Position numbers and translations under genes: made by a program
Assembly (NCBI RefSeq): GCF_002250115.1
Contig: NZ_CP019985.1
Location: forward strand, 4,278,001 to 4,342,000
Direction of reading: 5' to 3'
From: Shouchella clausii
GTDB taxonomy: Bacteria > Bacillota > Bacilli > Bacillales > Bacillaceae_D
Length of the DNA stretch: 64,000 nucleotides
The notes under the pieces: model-generated
The model's input: only the letters and a program-made list of their open reading frames with translations
The model's database searches: none
Told to the model about the DNA's origin: nothing
In this document: positions 53,027 to 61,932 of the stretch, piece by piece
How the letters are laid out: the number at the start of each line of letters is the position of its first letter
Position numbering within the stretch: the stretch's first letter is position 1

Positions 53027-53959
53027 TTAATCCCGTAGCCTACGTCCAGTTAAGTGAAGAAACACATCCTCCAAACTTGGCGTTTCCGTATGAAAATTAA
53101 TGATTTGAATACGATGCTGTTCAGCAAGATGAACGAGCTCACTAATTAAATTGCTTCCTTTTTTTGCAATCATCTTCAACTCCACATGAGAGCCCTCTAC
53201 TTCGCGAATACCATTCAGCGCTTTTACTTGTTCAACAAAACCGGGTTCGCCTTTACTAAGCTCCACTTTGATTGTGTCTTCTGTTGATAAGATGCTAAGC
53301 AGCTCAGCCTTTGTACCTGAAGCAATGACTTCCCCATGATCCATAATGTATAACCGGTCACAAAGTTGCTCCACTTCCTCCATATAATGGCTGGTGTATA
53401 AAACCGTTGTTCCCTTCTTTTCATTTAGCATGCGCACCGTTTCCAAAATATGATTTCTCGATTGAGGATCAATGCCGACAGTAGGCTCATCTAGTATGAG
53501 GATTTGTGGTTGATGCAACAAGGCTGCGGCAATATTCATTCTTCGTTTCATCCCACCAGAAAACGTTCTCACCAATTCTTTGCGGCGATCGGCTAATCCA
53601 ACAATTTCTAACGCTTGTTGGATTCTTCCTTCTAGATCTTTGTTTCTGATTTTATAGATGGAACCAAAAAATTTAAGATTTTCATATGCCGACAACTCTT
53701 CGTACAACGCTAATTCCTGTGGCACAATTCCTAATACCTTTCTCATCTCGCCTGGTTTATCTACAACATTCATTCCCTTTAGCCTAATTTCACCGGCTGT
53801 AGGCTTGATTAATGTGGATATCATGGAAATGGTAGTCGATTTCCCTGCCCCATTTGGGCCTATTAAACCAACCGATTCGCCATGATCTAAATACAAGCTA
53901 ACATTTTGTACTGCTTTCTTCCCTTTAAATGATTTGCTTAACTGTATCGTTTCAAGCAT
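53027..53959 (-). CDS. ABC transporter ATP-binding protein, LnrL-like
   Basis: This 310-residue ATPase (LnrL is 311) has Walker A GPNGAGKSTT, signature FSGGMKRRMNIA, Walker B ILILDEPTVGIDPQS and switch YTSHYMEE, with the DrrA-type C-terminal extension. A gap of about 120 bases after the response-regulator gene may hold an internal promoter. It powers the two permeases downstream. Confidence 0.93.
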   Translation of the reverse strand: MLETIQLSKSFKGKKAVQNVSLYLDHGESVGLIGPNGAGKSTTISMISTLIKPTAGEIRLKGMNVVDKPGEMRKVLGIVPQELALYEELSAYENLKFFGSIYKIRNKDLEGRIQQALEIVGLADRRKELVRTFSGGMKRRMNIAAALLHQPQILILDEPTVGIDPQSRNHILETVRMLNEKKGTTVLYTSHYMEEVEQLCDRLYIMDHGEVIASGTKAELLSILSTEDTIKVELSKGEPGFVEQVKALNGIREVEGSHVELKMIAKKGSNLISELVHLAEQHRIQIINFHTETPSLEDVFLHLTGRRLRD

Positions 53960-54077
53960 AGAGAAGCCTCCCTTTTTTACTTTCTTACATGTAGCTTAAA
54001 ACAAAAAAACCGCAGTCCCTACTGACTCCGGTCACTCGTTCAAATGACTGTTGTTACTTTCGTCACTTTTTCTCCAC

Positions 54078-54710
54078 TCACACAAGCCGATGGCGAATCG
54101 CATAAATGGCCAGTTGGGTCCGATCCCTTAATGCCAACTTGTCAAAAATCTGGCTCGTTTGATTTTTTACTGTGCCAACTGACAAGCCTAATCGCTCTGC
54201 TATCTCCTTGTTATTTAGCCCTTCCCCTATACATGTTAAAATCGCCCTTTCTCTTGGGGTTAGGCTAGGATCAATAGACGGCTCCTCTTGATTTTGCAGA
54301 AGAGTAGGCACTACTTTAGCAGCTACCTGATCCTCAAGGGAAAGACCTCCATTTATAGTACTTTTAATTGAACGAATCAATGATTCCGTGTCGCCGTTTT
54401 TCAGCATATAACCATTAACGCCTAATCTTAAGGACTCGACCACGTACTGATGATCATCAAACGTTGTCAGCATCAATATTTTCATTTTCGGATAACGCAG
54501 GCGCATCATCTTGGCCGCTTCAATTCCATCCATTTCAGGCATGCGAATATCTAAAATCGCCACATCGAACACTTGCGTCTCACATAAACGAAGCGCTTTT
54601 CTCCCATGGTCAGCCTCTCCAGTTACTTTGATCTCTTCATCGGTTTCAATCATTGCTTTTAACCCTTGCCGTACCATGACTTGGTCTTCTGCTAGCAGCA
54701 CCTTAATCAT
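54078..54710 (-). CDS. NarL/FixJ family response regulator, LnrK-like
   Basis: This 210-residue regulator has a receiver domain (phosphoacceptor Asp in VAILDIRMPEMDG, Lys in YMLKNG) and a LuxR-type helix-turn-helix (LTPRERAILTCIGEGLNNKEIAERLGLSVGTVKNQ). It starts one base after the histidine kinase gene, with GGAGAGGAT as the ribosome site. It is expected to activate the ABC genes downstream. Confidence 0.93.
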   Translation of the reverse strand: MIKVLLAEDQVMVRQGLKAMIETDEEIKVTGEADHGRKALRLCETQVFDVAILDIRMPEMDGIEAAKMMRLRYPKMKILMLTTFDDHQYVVESLRLGVNGYMLKNGDTESLIRSIKSTINGGLSLEDQVAAKVVPTLLQNQEEPSIDPSLTPRERAILTCIGEGLNNKEIAERLGLSVGTVKNQTSQIFDKLALRDRTQLAIYAIRHRLV

Positions 54711-54711
54711 T

Positions 54712-55842
54712 CTATCCTCTCCGATCAGCTAATCGTATACTTCCTCTGACGACAAATTGTGAGCCATCATGAATAACTTCCATAGAACCATCCACTTTTT
54801 CTAATCGGTCTCTCATCGCTTTTAAGCCATAGCCCTCTTGGAAATAGGGATTCGGAGTCGCCTCATTCGCCACTTCAAAGCGAAATATACTTCCACCAGG
54901 TGATTCAAACAGTACTCTAACTTCCCTTGTAGAGCTGTGTTTCATTATATTCGTAAGCGCTTCTTGTACAGCACGATAGACCGCAAAGGATTGCTCACCT
55001 GACAGCGATGCAGCAAAGGCGCCGTGCTTAACAGAGAAATGGATTTTCATAAAACTTTCCATTTCCAGTTGCCGAATTAGACGGATCACCCCCTGTAACC
55101 CACCTACATCTTTTTGTTTAAAGGATTTCACTGCCTTCCTTGTTTCCTCTAAGCTTTGTTCAGCTAGTTTTTTAAGGTCCGCAATTTTTTGTTTATCCTT
55201 TTCAGCAGCAGTTAGTCGGAATGCTTCAAATTGCATAAGCAGCGCTGTCAGTTTATGTCCGACAGAATCATGGATTTCGTGGCCAATCAACATCCGCTCG
55301 CCCTGCCTCGCCTGCTCCTCCTCTGTCACAAGTTGCCTTTTCATTTTCCTGTATTCTTCAAGTAAAGCGCCATGCTTTTGTATTAATACTGTTTGCCGAA
55401 TATGGATCGATTGATAATACAACAAAGACAGGAGCAACAGAAGATAAAATAAGCCTATCCAAGCCAGTTCTGAAATCGAAAGACGCATTTCAGTTACTAT
55501 CCATAGCATAAAGCCTATTTGAACGCCAATGACAATCAAACTTTTTAACCGTGGTAAGTAAAAAACAGCCTCAGCGAGGATTAACGCCTGAACGAATAAT
55601 AAAAAGGGATAAAACCCATTTTCGTCCGGATAAAAGATAACAGTAGTCGCCAGTACTTGGATAAGGAACAACGCCATTTGCATCATTGATTTTCCTGCAA
55701 ACAGCGGGAGCAAAAACAGCAAGAGAAAGAATAAACAAAGACTCGCAAGTTGAATTTCGTTTAAATGAGTGGTCATGCTTGCTATCGCAACCAGCCATAC
55801 AAGAAAATGGATCCCAATCCAAATAAAATACGTTTTATTCAT
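54712..55842 (-). CDS. sensor histidine kinase, DesK/HisKA_3 type, LnrJ-like
   Basis: This protein of about 376 residues has four to six N-terminal membrane segments with almost no extracytoplasmic loop. The HisKA_3 box LIGHEIHDSVGHKLTAL carries the phosphorylated His, and a C-terminal ATPase domain follows (AVQEALTNIMKHS, GYGLKAMRDRLE). ATG 55842 is preferred: GGAAGAG lies upstream, the protein then begins in the first membrane helix, and it avoids overlap with the previous gene. The frame itself is open to 55995. The intramembrane-sensing layout fits detection of membrane-active compounds. Confidence 0.92.
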   Translation of the reverse strand: MNKTYFIWIGIHFLVWLVAIASMTTHLNEIQLASLCLFFLLLFLLPLFAGKSMMQMALFLIQVLATTVIFYPDENGFYPFLLFVQALILAEAVFYLPRLKSLIVIGVQIGFMLWIVTEMRLSISELAWIGLFYLLLLLSLLYYQSIHIRQTVLIQKHGALLEEYRKMKRQLVTEEEQARQGERMLIGHEIHDSVGHKLTALLMQFEAFRLTAAEKDKQKIADLKKLAEQSLEETRKAVKSFKQKDVGGLQGVIRLIRQLEMESFMKIHFSVKHGAFAASLSGEQSFAVYRAVQEALTNIMKHSSTREVRVLFESPGGSIFRFEVANEATPNPYFQEGYGLKAMRDRLEKVDGSMEVIHDGSQFVVRGSIRLADRRG

Positions 55843-55960
55843 CCTACAAACTCTTCCAGGCGTGCCCGCAATCCAATTAGGCAACCAACCTGAAAAATGT
55901 GCGAACTTACTTATGTATAAACGAAACCACTTTGCCTTAGAATCACGCTTATAGCTATCA

Positions 55961-56527
55961 TCATTCCTCTGGCCCATTCCAAATCCTCTCCACATTTATT
56001 AGGTTTTTGCCTTGAAACACGAGCTCATAAATATCGGGCATCTCAAGGCTTTGCCAAAAAAGAAAATCATAGTTTCGGTTAAAGAAATTCATCATTAAAA
56101 CCATGATATTGCCGTGAGTGGCTACGACAATGTTTTTTCCTGCATATTCTTCCAACACGTTTAGCAGTGCTTGAACGCCCCGCTTTTGAGCGGCTACGTT
56201 CGATTCTCCCCCTTCCCAAAAAAACGTAGGGTCTTCCCAAACTTTTGCAATCGCTGCTTGAAAGTCCTCCATCGGCTTTTCAGACAAACGCCGTTCCTTA
56301 AAGCCGTCTTTTATGATTACTTCTTTCCCGATTCCTTCAGCCACACATTCTACAGTTTGAATCGCACGCTTATATGGACTGGAAAGGACAACGTCAATTT
56401 TTTTCCTTGCAAAAAGCCTTCTTACGTTCTCGCTAGCGGCCATCCCTTTTTCTGACAGTGGCCTTCCAAGCTCATCTGCTGTGTACGTTGAATGGGCGTG
56501 GCGGACTAAATACACATTCGTTTGCAA
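55961..56527 (-). CDS. histidine phosphatase (phosphoglycerate mutase-like)
   Basis: This 188-residue protein has the RHG motif as YLVRHAHSTYTADE, the second Arg in SSPYKRAIQTVE, an acidic loop and the second catalytic His in VVATHGNIMVL. The family covers phosphatases and mutases, so the substrate is not predictable. The start is assigned to TTG 56527 because AGGGAGG lies seven bases upstream; the in-frame ATG at 56584 lacks a ribosome site. Confidence 0.88.
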   Translation of the reverse strand: MQTNVYLVRHAHSTYTADELGRPLSEKGMAASENVRRLFARKKIDVVLSSPYKRAIQTVECVAEGIGKEVIIKDGFKERRLSEKPMEDFQAAIAKVWEDPTFFWEGGESNVAAQKRGVQALLNVLEEYAGKNIVVATHGNIMVLMMNFFNRNYDFLFWQSLEMPDIYELVFQGKNLINVERIWNGPEE

Positions 56528-56594
56528 ATGATCGCCTCCCTTTATGTAGCTCGCATTCCTTTGACTTGAGACAAACGGAATCAATCGTCAGCAA

Positions 56595-57308
56595 TTACTC
56601 TCCTAAAATCTCACGTAAAAACAGCTCACGATTTTCTAAAAAATGCCGTGTCAATTGGTAGTGTTCCGTTTGCTCATAGTCAATCTCTTTGATCACATCC
56701 TGATCAAAACTAAAAATCGTTCCATGTGGATAGCCTAATAAAATCGGAGAGTGAGTCGCAATAATGAATTGGCTATCCCCTGTCGAAACCAAATCATGTA
56801 AAATCGCTAAAAACGAAAGTTGCCGCTGTGGCGACAGAGCCGCCTCAGGCTCATCTAGTAGATAAATTCCTTTTTTATTGAATCGATTGGTAAAAAGGGA
56901 CAAAAATGCTTCTCCGTGTGACTGATGATGCAAGGAACGCCCCCCGTATGCATCGAATGTACCGATTGCATCAATATGGGAAGCAAACTGATAGAAAGAC
57001 TCAGCCCTAAGAAAAAAACCATTTGAAACTTTTGGCAACCATGAAAGGCGAATATAATCACCAAGCGCAGATTCTGACGCATCCACTTCATAATAATTGT
57101 TGCGTCCGCCCCCCGCCGTATTAAAATCGCATTTATCGGCAATCGCTTCTAGCAATGTTGATTTTCCTGAGCCATTTTCGCCGACAAAAAAAGTGACATG
57201 GCTCTTCAAATCAAGCCTATGAAAATGTTTCATAACGGGAATAGAAAAAGGATACGATTGAAAAGAAGAAATTTTTTCCCGCTGCAATTCAATCCGTTTT
57301 AAGAACAT
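56595..57308 (-). CDS. small AAA-type ATPase (ABC/SMC-like fold), paralogue B
   Basis: This protein of about 237 residues is parallel in layout to the ATPase at 2679-3422. It has Walker A GENGSGKST, signature-like QSHGEAFLSLF, Walker B IYLLDEPEAALS and IIATHSPILLGYPHG, where the copy at 2679 has FATHSPILILYPGA. ATG 57308 with GGTAGGTGGG upstream is likely the start; the frame runs to 57359. It is next to a phosphatase gene, but the two copies do not share neighbours. Confidence 0.8.
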   Translation of the reverse strand: MFLKRIELQREKISSFQSYPFSIPVMKHFHRLDLKSHVTFFVGENGSGKSTLLEAIADKCDFNTAGGGRNNYYEVDASESALGDYIRLSWLPKVSNGFFLRAESFYQFASHIDAIGTFDAYGGRSLHHQSHGEAFLSLFTNRFNKKGIYLLDEPEAALSPQRQLSFLAILHDLVSTGDSQFIIATHSPILLGYPHGTIFSFDQDVIKEIDYEQTEHYQLTRHFLENRELFLREILGE

Positions 57309-57578
57309 GTATGCCCACCTACCATTCAATAATCGTACTTTCCACCATGGATCACCCATTTTTTAGCCAGCGCTTGTTAGAATGCAGAGCACCCTTGCTT
57401 CTTTTTACATTGTACAAAAAAAGCTTGTCGCCTGTCCTAACAAAACCGAAATGCAAACGGCAAAGTCGTGCCTGGACGTAAAGTTGTACTCCTTTATGTT
57501 AAAAGGAGCAATTAAAAAGAAGTATAAAAATCATAATTATGTTATCCTATTGTCCCACCAACCTAAAAGGAGTTTCGG

Positions 57579-58292
57579 ATGATGAGCAACCTTACAGCTA
57601 AAAGCTTTATTGATGAGTTGCAACTCCATCAGAATGAAGCGGACAAAGAAAAAATGAAAAAATTCTTTAAAGGGTCAGACAAAAACACGACGTGCTTAGG
57701 GTTAAACATGCGTACGGTGTTCCAAATTGCCAAGCAATTCACGGACATGCCCCTGACAGAAATAGAACAGCTCTTAGAAAACGATTATTATGAAGTAAGA
57801 ATGGGCGCCGTCAGCATTATGGATTTCCAGGCCAAGAAAAAGAAGCTCACAGATGAACATAGACAGGCCTTGTACGACCTTTACATTCAAAGACATGACC
57901 GTATCAACAATTGGGATTTTGTCGACCGCGCCGCTCCTTCTGTAGTCGGAACATATCTACTGGATAAACCAAAAGATAAGCTGTACGAAATGGCGCATTC
58001 CTTGAATATTTGGGAGCGGAGAACGGCGATTGTAAGTACGTTTAGCTTTATTAAAAACGGCCATTTGGAAGATACATTTTCTATTGCCGAAATACTCATC
58101 AACGATAAAGAAGAGTTAATCAACAAAGCGGTCGGCAGTTTTATTCGTGAAGCCGGAAAGAGAGACGAGGAAAAGTTAAAGTCATTCTTGAATAAACACG
58201 CCCGCACGATGCCTCGGATTACGCTTAGATATGCGATTGAGAAGTTTGATAAAAGTACACGGGACTACTATTTAAGCTTAAAAAACAATTAA
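57579..58292 (+). CDS. DNA alkylation repair (AlkD-like) HEAT-repeat protein
   Basis: This 237-residue all-helical protein has the AlkC/AlkD layout: MRTVFQIAKQF, YYEVRMGAVSIMDFQAKK, NNWDFVDRAAPSVVGTYLLD and NIWERRTAIVSTFSFIKNG. The WDxxD and WERR patterns match AlkD-family proteins, which remove bulky or cationic alkyl bases without base flipping. AAAGGAG precedes ATG 57579. DNA repair is inferred from the family. Confidence 0.85.
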   Translation: MMSNLTAKSFIDELQLHQNEADKEKMKKFFKGSDKNTTCLGLNMRTVFQIAKQFTDMPLTEIEQLLENDYYEVRMGAVSIMDFQAKKKKLTDEHRQALYDLYIQRHDRINNWDFVDRAAPSVVGTYLLDKPKDKLYEMAHSLNIWERRTAIVSTFSFIKNGHLEDTFSIAEILINDKEELINKAVGSFIREAGKRDEEKLKSFLNKHARTMPRITLRYAIEKFDKSTRDYYLSLKNN

Positions 58293-58339
58293 CATGATAA
58301 AGCGAATCAGCCAAGAGTCTGAACTTTCATCATTATGCC

Positions 58340-58369
58340 TTGAATACAATCAGTAGTCTGCGCTATACT
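58340..58369 (+). promoter_or_regulatory. promoter of the T-box leader
   Basis: TTGAAT (58340-58345), an 18-bp spacer and TATACT (58364-58369), with a start expected near 58376. Confidence 0.7.
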
Positions 58370-58375
58370 ATAAAA

Positions 58376-58570
58376 AATAACGACATTAGGCCAATGAAGA
58401 GAATCCAACTCGGAGGCGTTTTCGTCAAGGGGAAGCCTTTCCCCCTAAGTTAACCGGACCCGCCCGTTACCGCGGAACTAAGTGGATTGGACAGTTATGC
58501 TGTTCGGTCAATTTGGGTGGCACCGCGAGAAAAGCGCTCCTCGTCCCAATCGGACGAGAGCGCTTTTTGT
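58376..58570 (+). promoter_or_regulatory. T-box leader of the second seryl-tRNA synthetase gene
   Basis: The conserved T-box GGGTGGCACCGCGAG is at 58515-58529. A CCGTTACCGCGGAACTAAGTGG stretch in two parts upstream (about 58462-58484) fits the stem III region. A terminator follows the T-box. Uncharged tRNA-Ser should pair with the T-box and allow read-through. The part before stem III is only about 90 nt, shorter than a normal stem I region, and I could not assign the specifier codon. Confidence 0.85.
58531..58570 (+). terminator. T-box terminator hairpin
   Basis: AAAGCGCT and CTCGTCC pair with GGACGAG and AGCGCTTT around the loop, followed by a T tract. The T-box bases just upstream can form the competing antiterminator. 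Confidence 0.88.
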
Positions 58571-58597
58571 ATTCTCATTAAAAAGGAGTGCGTTGCC

Positions 58598-59875
58598 ATG
58601 TTGGACATCAAGTGGATTAGGCAAAACCAAGCAAAAGTGCAAACAATCGCGGACCAAAAGGGGATCCCCATCTCCATCTCTCAATTAGTTAAGTACGATG
58701 ACAGACGGCGAGCCCTGCTCCACGAGTTGGAACAGCTGCGCCAAGATCGGAATCGGCTCAGCCAAGAAATTAGCGTGTTCATGCGGAACAATGAACGTGA
58801 GAAAGTGGACCACCACAAAAAACGCGTGAAAGAAATCAACCAACGCTTACACACTATTGAAGAGGAGCATAAAGAAGTCGAAGGCCATTATAGACAGCTC
58901 ATGCTTTATGTACCCAATGTCGTGTCACCGGATACGCCGGTGGGCGTATCCGATCATGACAATGTCGAGATAAAACAGGTCGGCGAACCGACAACGTTTG
59001 CTTTTGAACCAAAAGATCATGTAGCGCTTGGAGAGCTCCATCAGATGATTGATATCCCCCGCGGCGTTAAGACTGCCGGCAGCCGCAATTACTACTTGAC
59101 GGATATGGGAGCGCTCTTGCACCGGGCAGTGCAGCAGTTGGCCATTGACGTGTTAGTCCAAAGAGGATTCAAGCTGCTTGAAGTGCCGCTCATGGTCCGG
59201 ACAGAGGCCTTGCTGAATACCGCACACTTCCCGCTTGGCCAAGAGCAAACGTTCAAAATGGCAGAGGAGGACAAATGGCTGGTCGGTACATCTGAAGTCC
59301 CCCTTGTGTCGTATTACGATCATGAAATGATAGACGTCGCAGAGCCGATCAGACTTGCTGCCGTCTCTACCTGCTTCCGCAACGAAGTGGGGTCAGCAGG
59401 AAAAGACGTTCATGGCTTGTACCGGTTGCATCAATTTGCAAAAGTCGAGCAAGTCATTTTGTGTGAAGCTAATTTGGATACGTCGGAACAGCTCTTTCAA
59501 GAGATTACGGCCAATGCGGAGGAGATCCTGGCGCTCCTTGAACTTCCTTATCGCATCATGGCTGTATGCACCGGCGACATGTCTCAAAAAACCTATAAAC
59601 AATGGGACATCGAAACCTGGATGCCAAGCAGGCACGGGTACGGAGAGACTCATTCCGCCTCTAACCTGCTGGATTTTCAAGCTCGCCGCTCAAACATTCG
59701 CTACCGAGATCGAGACGGCAAGACACAATTTTGCTACACCTTAAACAACACGGCCATCGCTTCTCCCCGAATATTGATTCCACTGCTGGAAAATCACCAG
59801 CAGGAAGATGGTTCCATTCGGATTCCTCAAGCTTTACAGAGATACATGCAAGGGCTGGAACGCCTGGAGCCCTAA
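58598..59875 (+). CDS. serS: seryl-tRNA synthetase, probably a second copy
   Basis: This 425-residue class II synthetase charges tRNA-Ser. It has the N-terminal coiled-coil arm (about 28-105), TSEVPLVSYY, motif 2 TCFRNEVGSAGKDVHGLYRLHQF and motif 3 NNTAIASPRILIPLLEN. Motif 3 departs from the common NGSGLAVGRTLVA form but keeps the Arg. ATG 58598 follows AAAAGGAG; the frame extends upstream into the T-box and must not be counted. The divergence suggests a paralogue of the housekeeping serS near dnaA/pdxS, perhaps giving resistance to a seryl-adenylate inhibitor (inference). Confidence 0.9.
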   Translation: MLDIKWIRQNQAKVQTIADQKGIPISISQLVKYDDRRRALLHELEQLRQDRNRLSQEISVFMRNNEREKVDHHKKRVKEINQRLHTIEEEHKEVEGHYRQLMLYVPNVVSPDTPVGVSDHDNVEIKQVGEPTTFAFEPKDHVALGELHQMIDIPRGVKTAGSRNYYLTDMGALLHRAVQQLAIDVLVQRGFKLLEVPLMVRTEALLNTAHFPLGQEQTFKMAEEDKWLVGTSEVPLVSYYDHEMIDVAEPIRLAAVSTCFRNEVGSAGKDVHGLYRLHQFAKVEQVILCEANLDTSEQLFQEITANAEEILALLELPYRIMAVCTGDMSQKTYKQWDIETWMPSRHGYGETHSASNLLDFQARRSNIRYRDRDGKTQFCYTLNNTAIASPRILIPLLENHQQEDGSIRIPQALQRYMQGLERLEP

Positions 59876-59880
59876 TCATT

Positions 59881-59916
59881 AAAGGCAGCCCCTTTTGTTC
59901 ACAGGGGCTGCTAGAT
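59881..59916 (+). terminator. intrinsic terminator of serS
   Basis: GGCAGCCCC pairs with GGGGCTGCT around an 11-base loop; the tail AGATTTTATT is modest. Confidence 0.65.
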
Positions 59917-60009
59917 TTTATTCCTGGAAGCCTCCCTGTCGCTGCTATCATTTACGACCTAACCGCCCAAGACAGTCAATATAATCTCGGGTAACAGAGG
60001 TTTATATGC

Positions 60010-60061
60010 TTGCCTTCTATCATCTTTTTGTTTTATAATTAATGAGTAAAATTTCACTCAT
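60010..60061 (+). promoter_or_regulatory. promoter and palindromic operator of the TetR operon
   Basis: TTGCCT (60010-60015), an 18-bp spacer and TATAAT (60034-60039) form the promoter. A 20-bp palindrome, ATGAGTAAAATTTCACTCAT (60042-60061, one mismatch), overlaps the expected start site. The position fits autorepression by the TetR protein. Its ATG is part of the operator, not the likely start codon. Confidence 0.7.
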
Positions 60062-60086
60062 AAAAAATGAGGAGGCAACTACAGCT

Positions 60087-60695
60087 ATGCCCCGTAGCAA
60101 AAAACAATTCGAAGAAATGCGTAGCGCAACTCGTGATAAAATTCAATCTGCCGCCATGCACCTGTTTGTTCATCAAGGTTATGGCTCAACGAATGTGCAG
60201 CAAATTGCCGATGTAGCGGGTATCAGCATTGGCTTGTTATACCGACATTATAAAAACAAAGAAGTCCTTTTCCATGAGTTGGTGGATTTCGCCATGGCCG
60301 GGCTGCAAGCAGTAGTTGATTCATTCCGCACGGGGGATTCACCTAAAAAACAACTTGAGCAATTTGTAAAAGAAATATATAGCGATTTGTCCACAAGTGA
60401 CGACCTTGCCAACTTGATGGTTCTGATGACACAGTCCTTCTTCTCAGGAGGTGCCAGCCAGAAACATCATGAAATCGTGGGACTGAATCAACAAATGCTG
60501 GAGGCGACAGCTGATTTAATCAAAAGAGGACAGGAAAAAAATGAATTTAAGCAAGGACCGCCGGATGAAATGGCGATGCACTTTTTTTCAACTATACAGG
60601 GACTGGCCATTATGAAAATTACATTAAAAGAACGATTTATAATGCCTTCTGTACAAATCATTATTGCTGGACTTTCTAAGGAAGGAGAAAAATAG
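60087..60695 (+). CDS. TetR family transcriptional regulator
   Basis: This 202-residue regulator has the TetR helix-turn-helix (AAMHLFVHQGYGSTNVQQIADVAGISIGLLYRHYKNKEVLFHEL) and a ligand-binding C-terminal half. ATG 60087 (MPRSKKQ) follows a GAGGAGG site; the in-frame ATG at 60042 lies inside the presumed operator. It ends 1 base before the GNAT gene, so they form an operon. Confidence 0.92.
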   Translation: MPRSKKQFEEMRSATRDKIQSAAMHLFVHQGYGSTNVQQIADVAGISIGLLYRHYKNKEVLFHELVDFAMAGLQAVVDSFRTGDSPKKQLEQFVKEIYSDLSTSDDLANLMVLMTQSFFSGGASQKHHEIVGLNQQMLEATADLIKRGQEKNEFKQGPPDEMAMHFFSTIQGLAIMKITLKERFIMPSVQIIIAGLSKEGEK

Positions 60696-60696
60696 C

Positions 60697-61320
60697 ATGA
60701 ACATTCGCCCGCCATTCGAAGCAGTTAGAGCAGATCAAATGCCCCATGATGCAAGAAATCAAATGGCCCATATATTTGCCGATGGATTCAGCCAATGGCT
60801 CGATTATTTCTCCAATGACAAAAAAGTAATTGCCAACGCTTTTGCCCATATGTTCAAAATGGACCAGTTTTATGTAGCTGTATCTGGGCAGGAAATTGCG
60901 GCTATGGCAGCATGTACCGACTGCCATACCTTATCGTTACAGTTGGACAGAAAACAGCTAAGGAAATTCCTGGGCCTTTATAAAGGGGTGTTAGCAGGGA
61001 TCATTTTAAAACGGGCGTTTGAAAAACCTTTTGAAGATCCTCCGTCTAACACCGGATCAATTGAATTTGTCGGCACCGCTCTTAAATTTAGAAGCCAGGG
61101 GGCAGCTTCTCATCTAATCGATACGATCATGAAAATGACACCGTTTGAGCAATACATTATTGAGGAAGTAGCCGATACCAACTTGCCTGCCATGAAATTG
61201 TATCGCAAGCTCGGCTTTGAAGAATACAAACGAAAACAGCTTTCCACCTCTGCGGCTAAGAAGAGCGGTATTCAATATATGATTTCTTTAAGACGTATGA
61301 ATAATAAGCAAACCACTTAG
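60697..61320 (+). CDS. GNAT-like acetyltransferase
   Basis: This 207-residue protein has a C-terminal GNAT core: SIEFVGTALKFRSQGAASHLIDTIM (motif A region, with a weaker R-G-x-G/A signature than usual) and EVADTNLPAMKLYRKLGFEEYKRK. The N-terminal half is less conserved. ATG 60697 follows AAGGAGAAAAA. It is cotranscribed with the TetR gene, so the regulator probably senses its substrate or a related compound. Confidence 0.82.
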   Translation: MNIRPPFEAVRADQMPHDARNQMAHIFADGFSQWLDYFSNDKKVIANAFAHMFKMDQFYVAVSGQEIAAMAACTDCHTLSLQLDRKQLRKFLGLYKGVLAGIILKRAFEKPFEDPPSNTGSIEFVGTALKFRSQGAASHLIDTIMKMTPFEQYIIEEVADTNLPAMKLYRKLGFEEYKRKQLSTSAAKKSGIQYMISLRRMNNKQTT

Positions 61321-61486
61321 GAAGAGTACAACAGGCCACGATTAGGGATTTTGCTTTCTTTTATATGTTCATTTTAAACATCTGTTTTTTTGCAAGTGAT
61401 ACCAAACCATTTCGCGGCGAGATATGCGGCACGGGCAACCCACTGCCCACTCCCCTAACTAGTAAACTTGCTAGGAAATTGCCAGT

Positions 61487-61828
61487 TTAATTGTTTTGGT
61501 TAGCGACTCCCCATTCACATAATTCCTCCAAAACAGGTAATAATGTCTCTGCTTTTTCAGTGAGGCTGTACTCGACTTTAGGAGGGATTTGCGGATACTC
61601 TTTCCGTTTCACCATGCCATCAGCTTCCAATTCTTTCAGTTGCGAACTTAATGTTTTATAAGTAATTGTTCCTATTTGCCTTTTCAACTCATTGAAGCGT
61701 ACCGTTTCGTTTTCCGCCAAAAGGTAAATAATAACCATTTTCCATTTACCGCCAATAACAGACAATGTGTAACCAAAAGGCGTATCTTGAATATGTTTCA
61801 CTTTGCCTTTGTATTCAGCCATACTCAT
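61487..61828 (-). CDS. HxlR family transcriptional regulator
   Basis: This winged-helix regulator of about 113 residues has the HxlR signature: YTLSVIGGKWKMVIIYLLAENETVRFNELKRQIGTITYKTLSSQLKELEADG and YSLTEKAETLLPVLEELCEWG. The frame is open to 61861, but an inverted repeat covers 61848-61876, so ATG 61828 behind AAAGGATAG is more likely. Many HxlR proteins sense electrophiles or redox stress through a conserved Cys near the N-terminus; here the only Cys is near the C-terminus. It is divergent from the arginase-like gene. Confidence 0.9.
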   Translation of the reverse strand: MSMAEYKGKVKHIQDTPFGYTLSVIGGKWKMVIIYLLAENETVRFNELKRQIGTITYKTLSSQLKELEADGMVKRKEYPQIPPKVEYSLTEKAETLLPVLEELCEWGVANQNN

Positions 61829-61847
61829 CTTCACACTATCCTTTCGG

Positions 61848-61876
61848 GTAGTACCTATCAAAATAGTGCGTACTAC
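61848..61876. promoter_or_regulatory. inverted repeat between the HxlR and arginase-like genes
   Basis: GTAGTAC and GTACTAC are perfect inverted arms 15 bases apart, with CTAT/ATAG inside. HxlR-family proteins bind GTAxT...AxTAC-type palindromes, so this is the likely operator. TATACT at 61898-61903 is a -10 candidate for the plus-strand gene. Confidence 0.6.
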
Positions 61877-61932
61877 TTTTTATTTTGTGCCCAGTTTATA
61901 CTAACCTTACTTTGAAGTAAAGGAGAAAAACG

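Noticed and set aside
58487-58597. N-terminal extension of the seryl-tRNA synthetase frame
   Set aside because: It translates the T-box and terminator; the ribosome site and family N-terminus begin at 58598.
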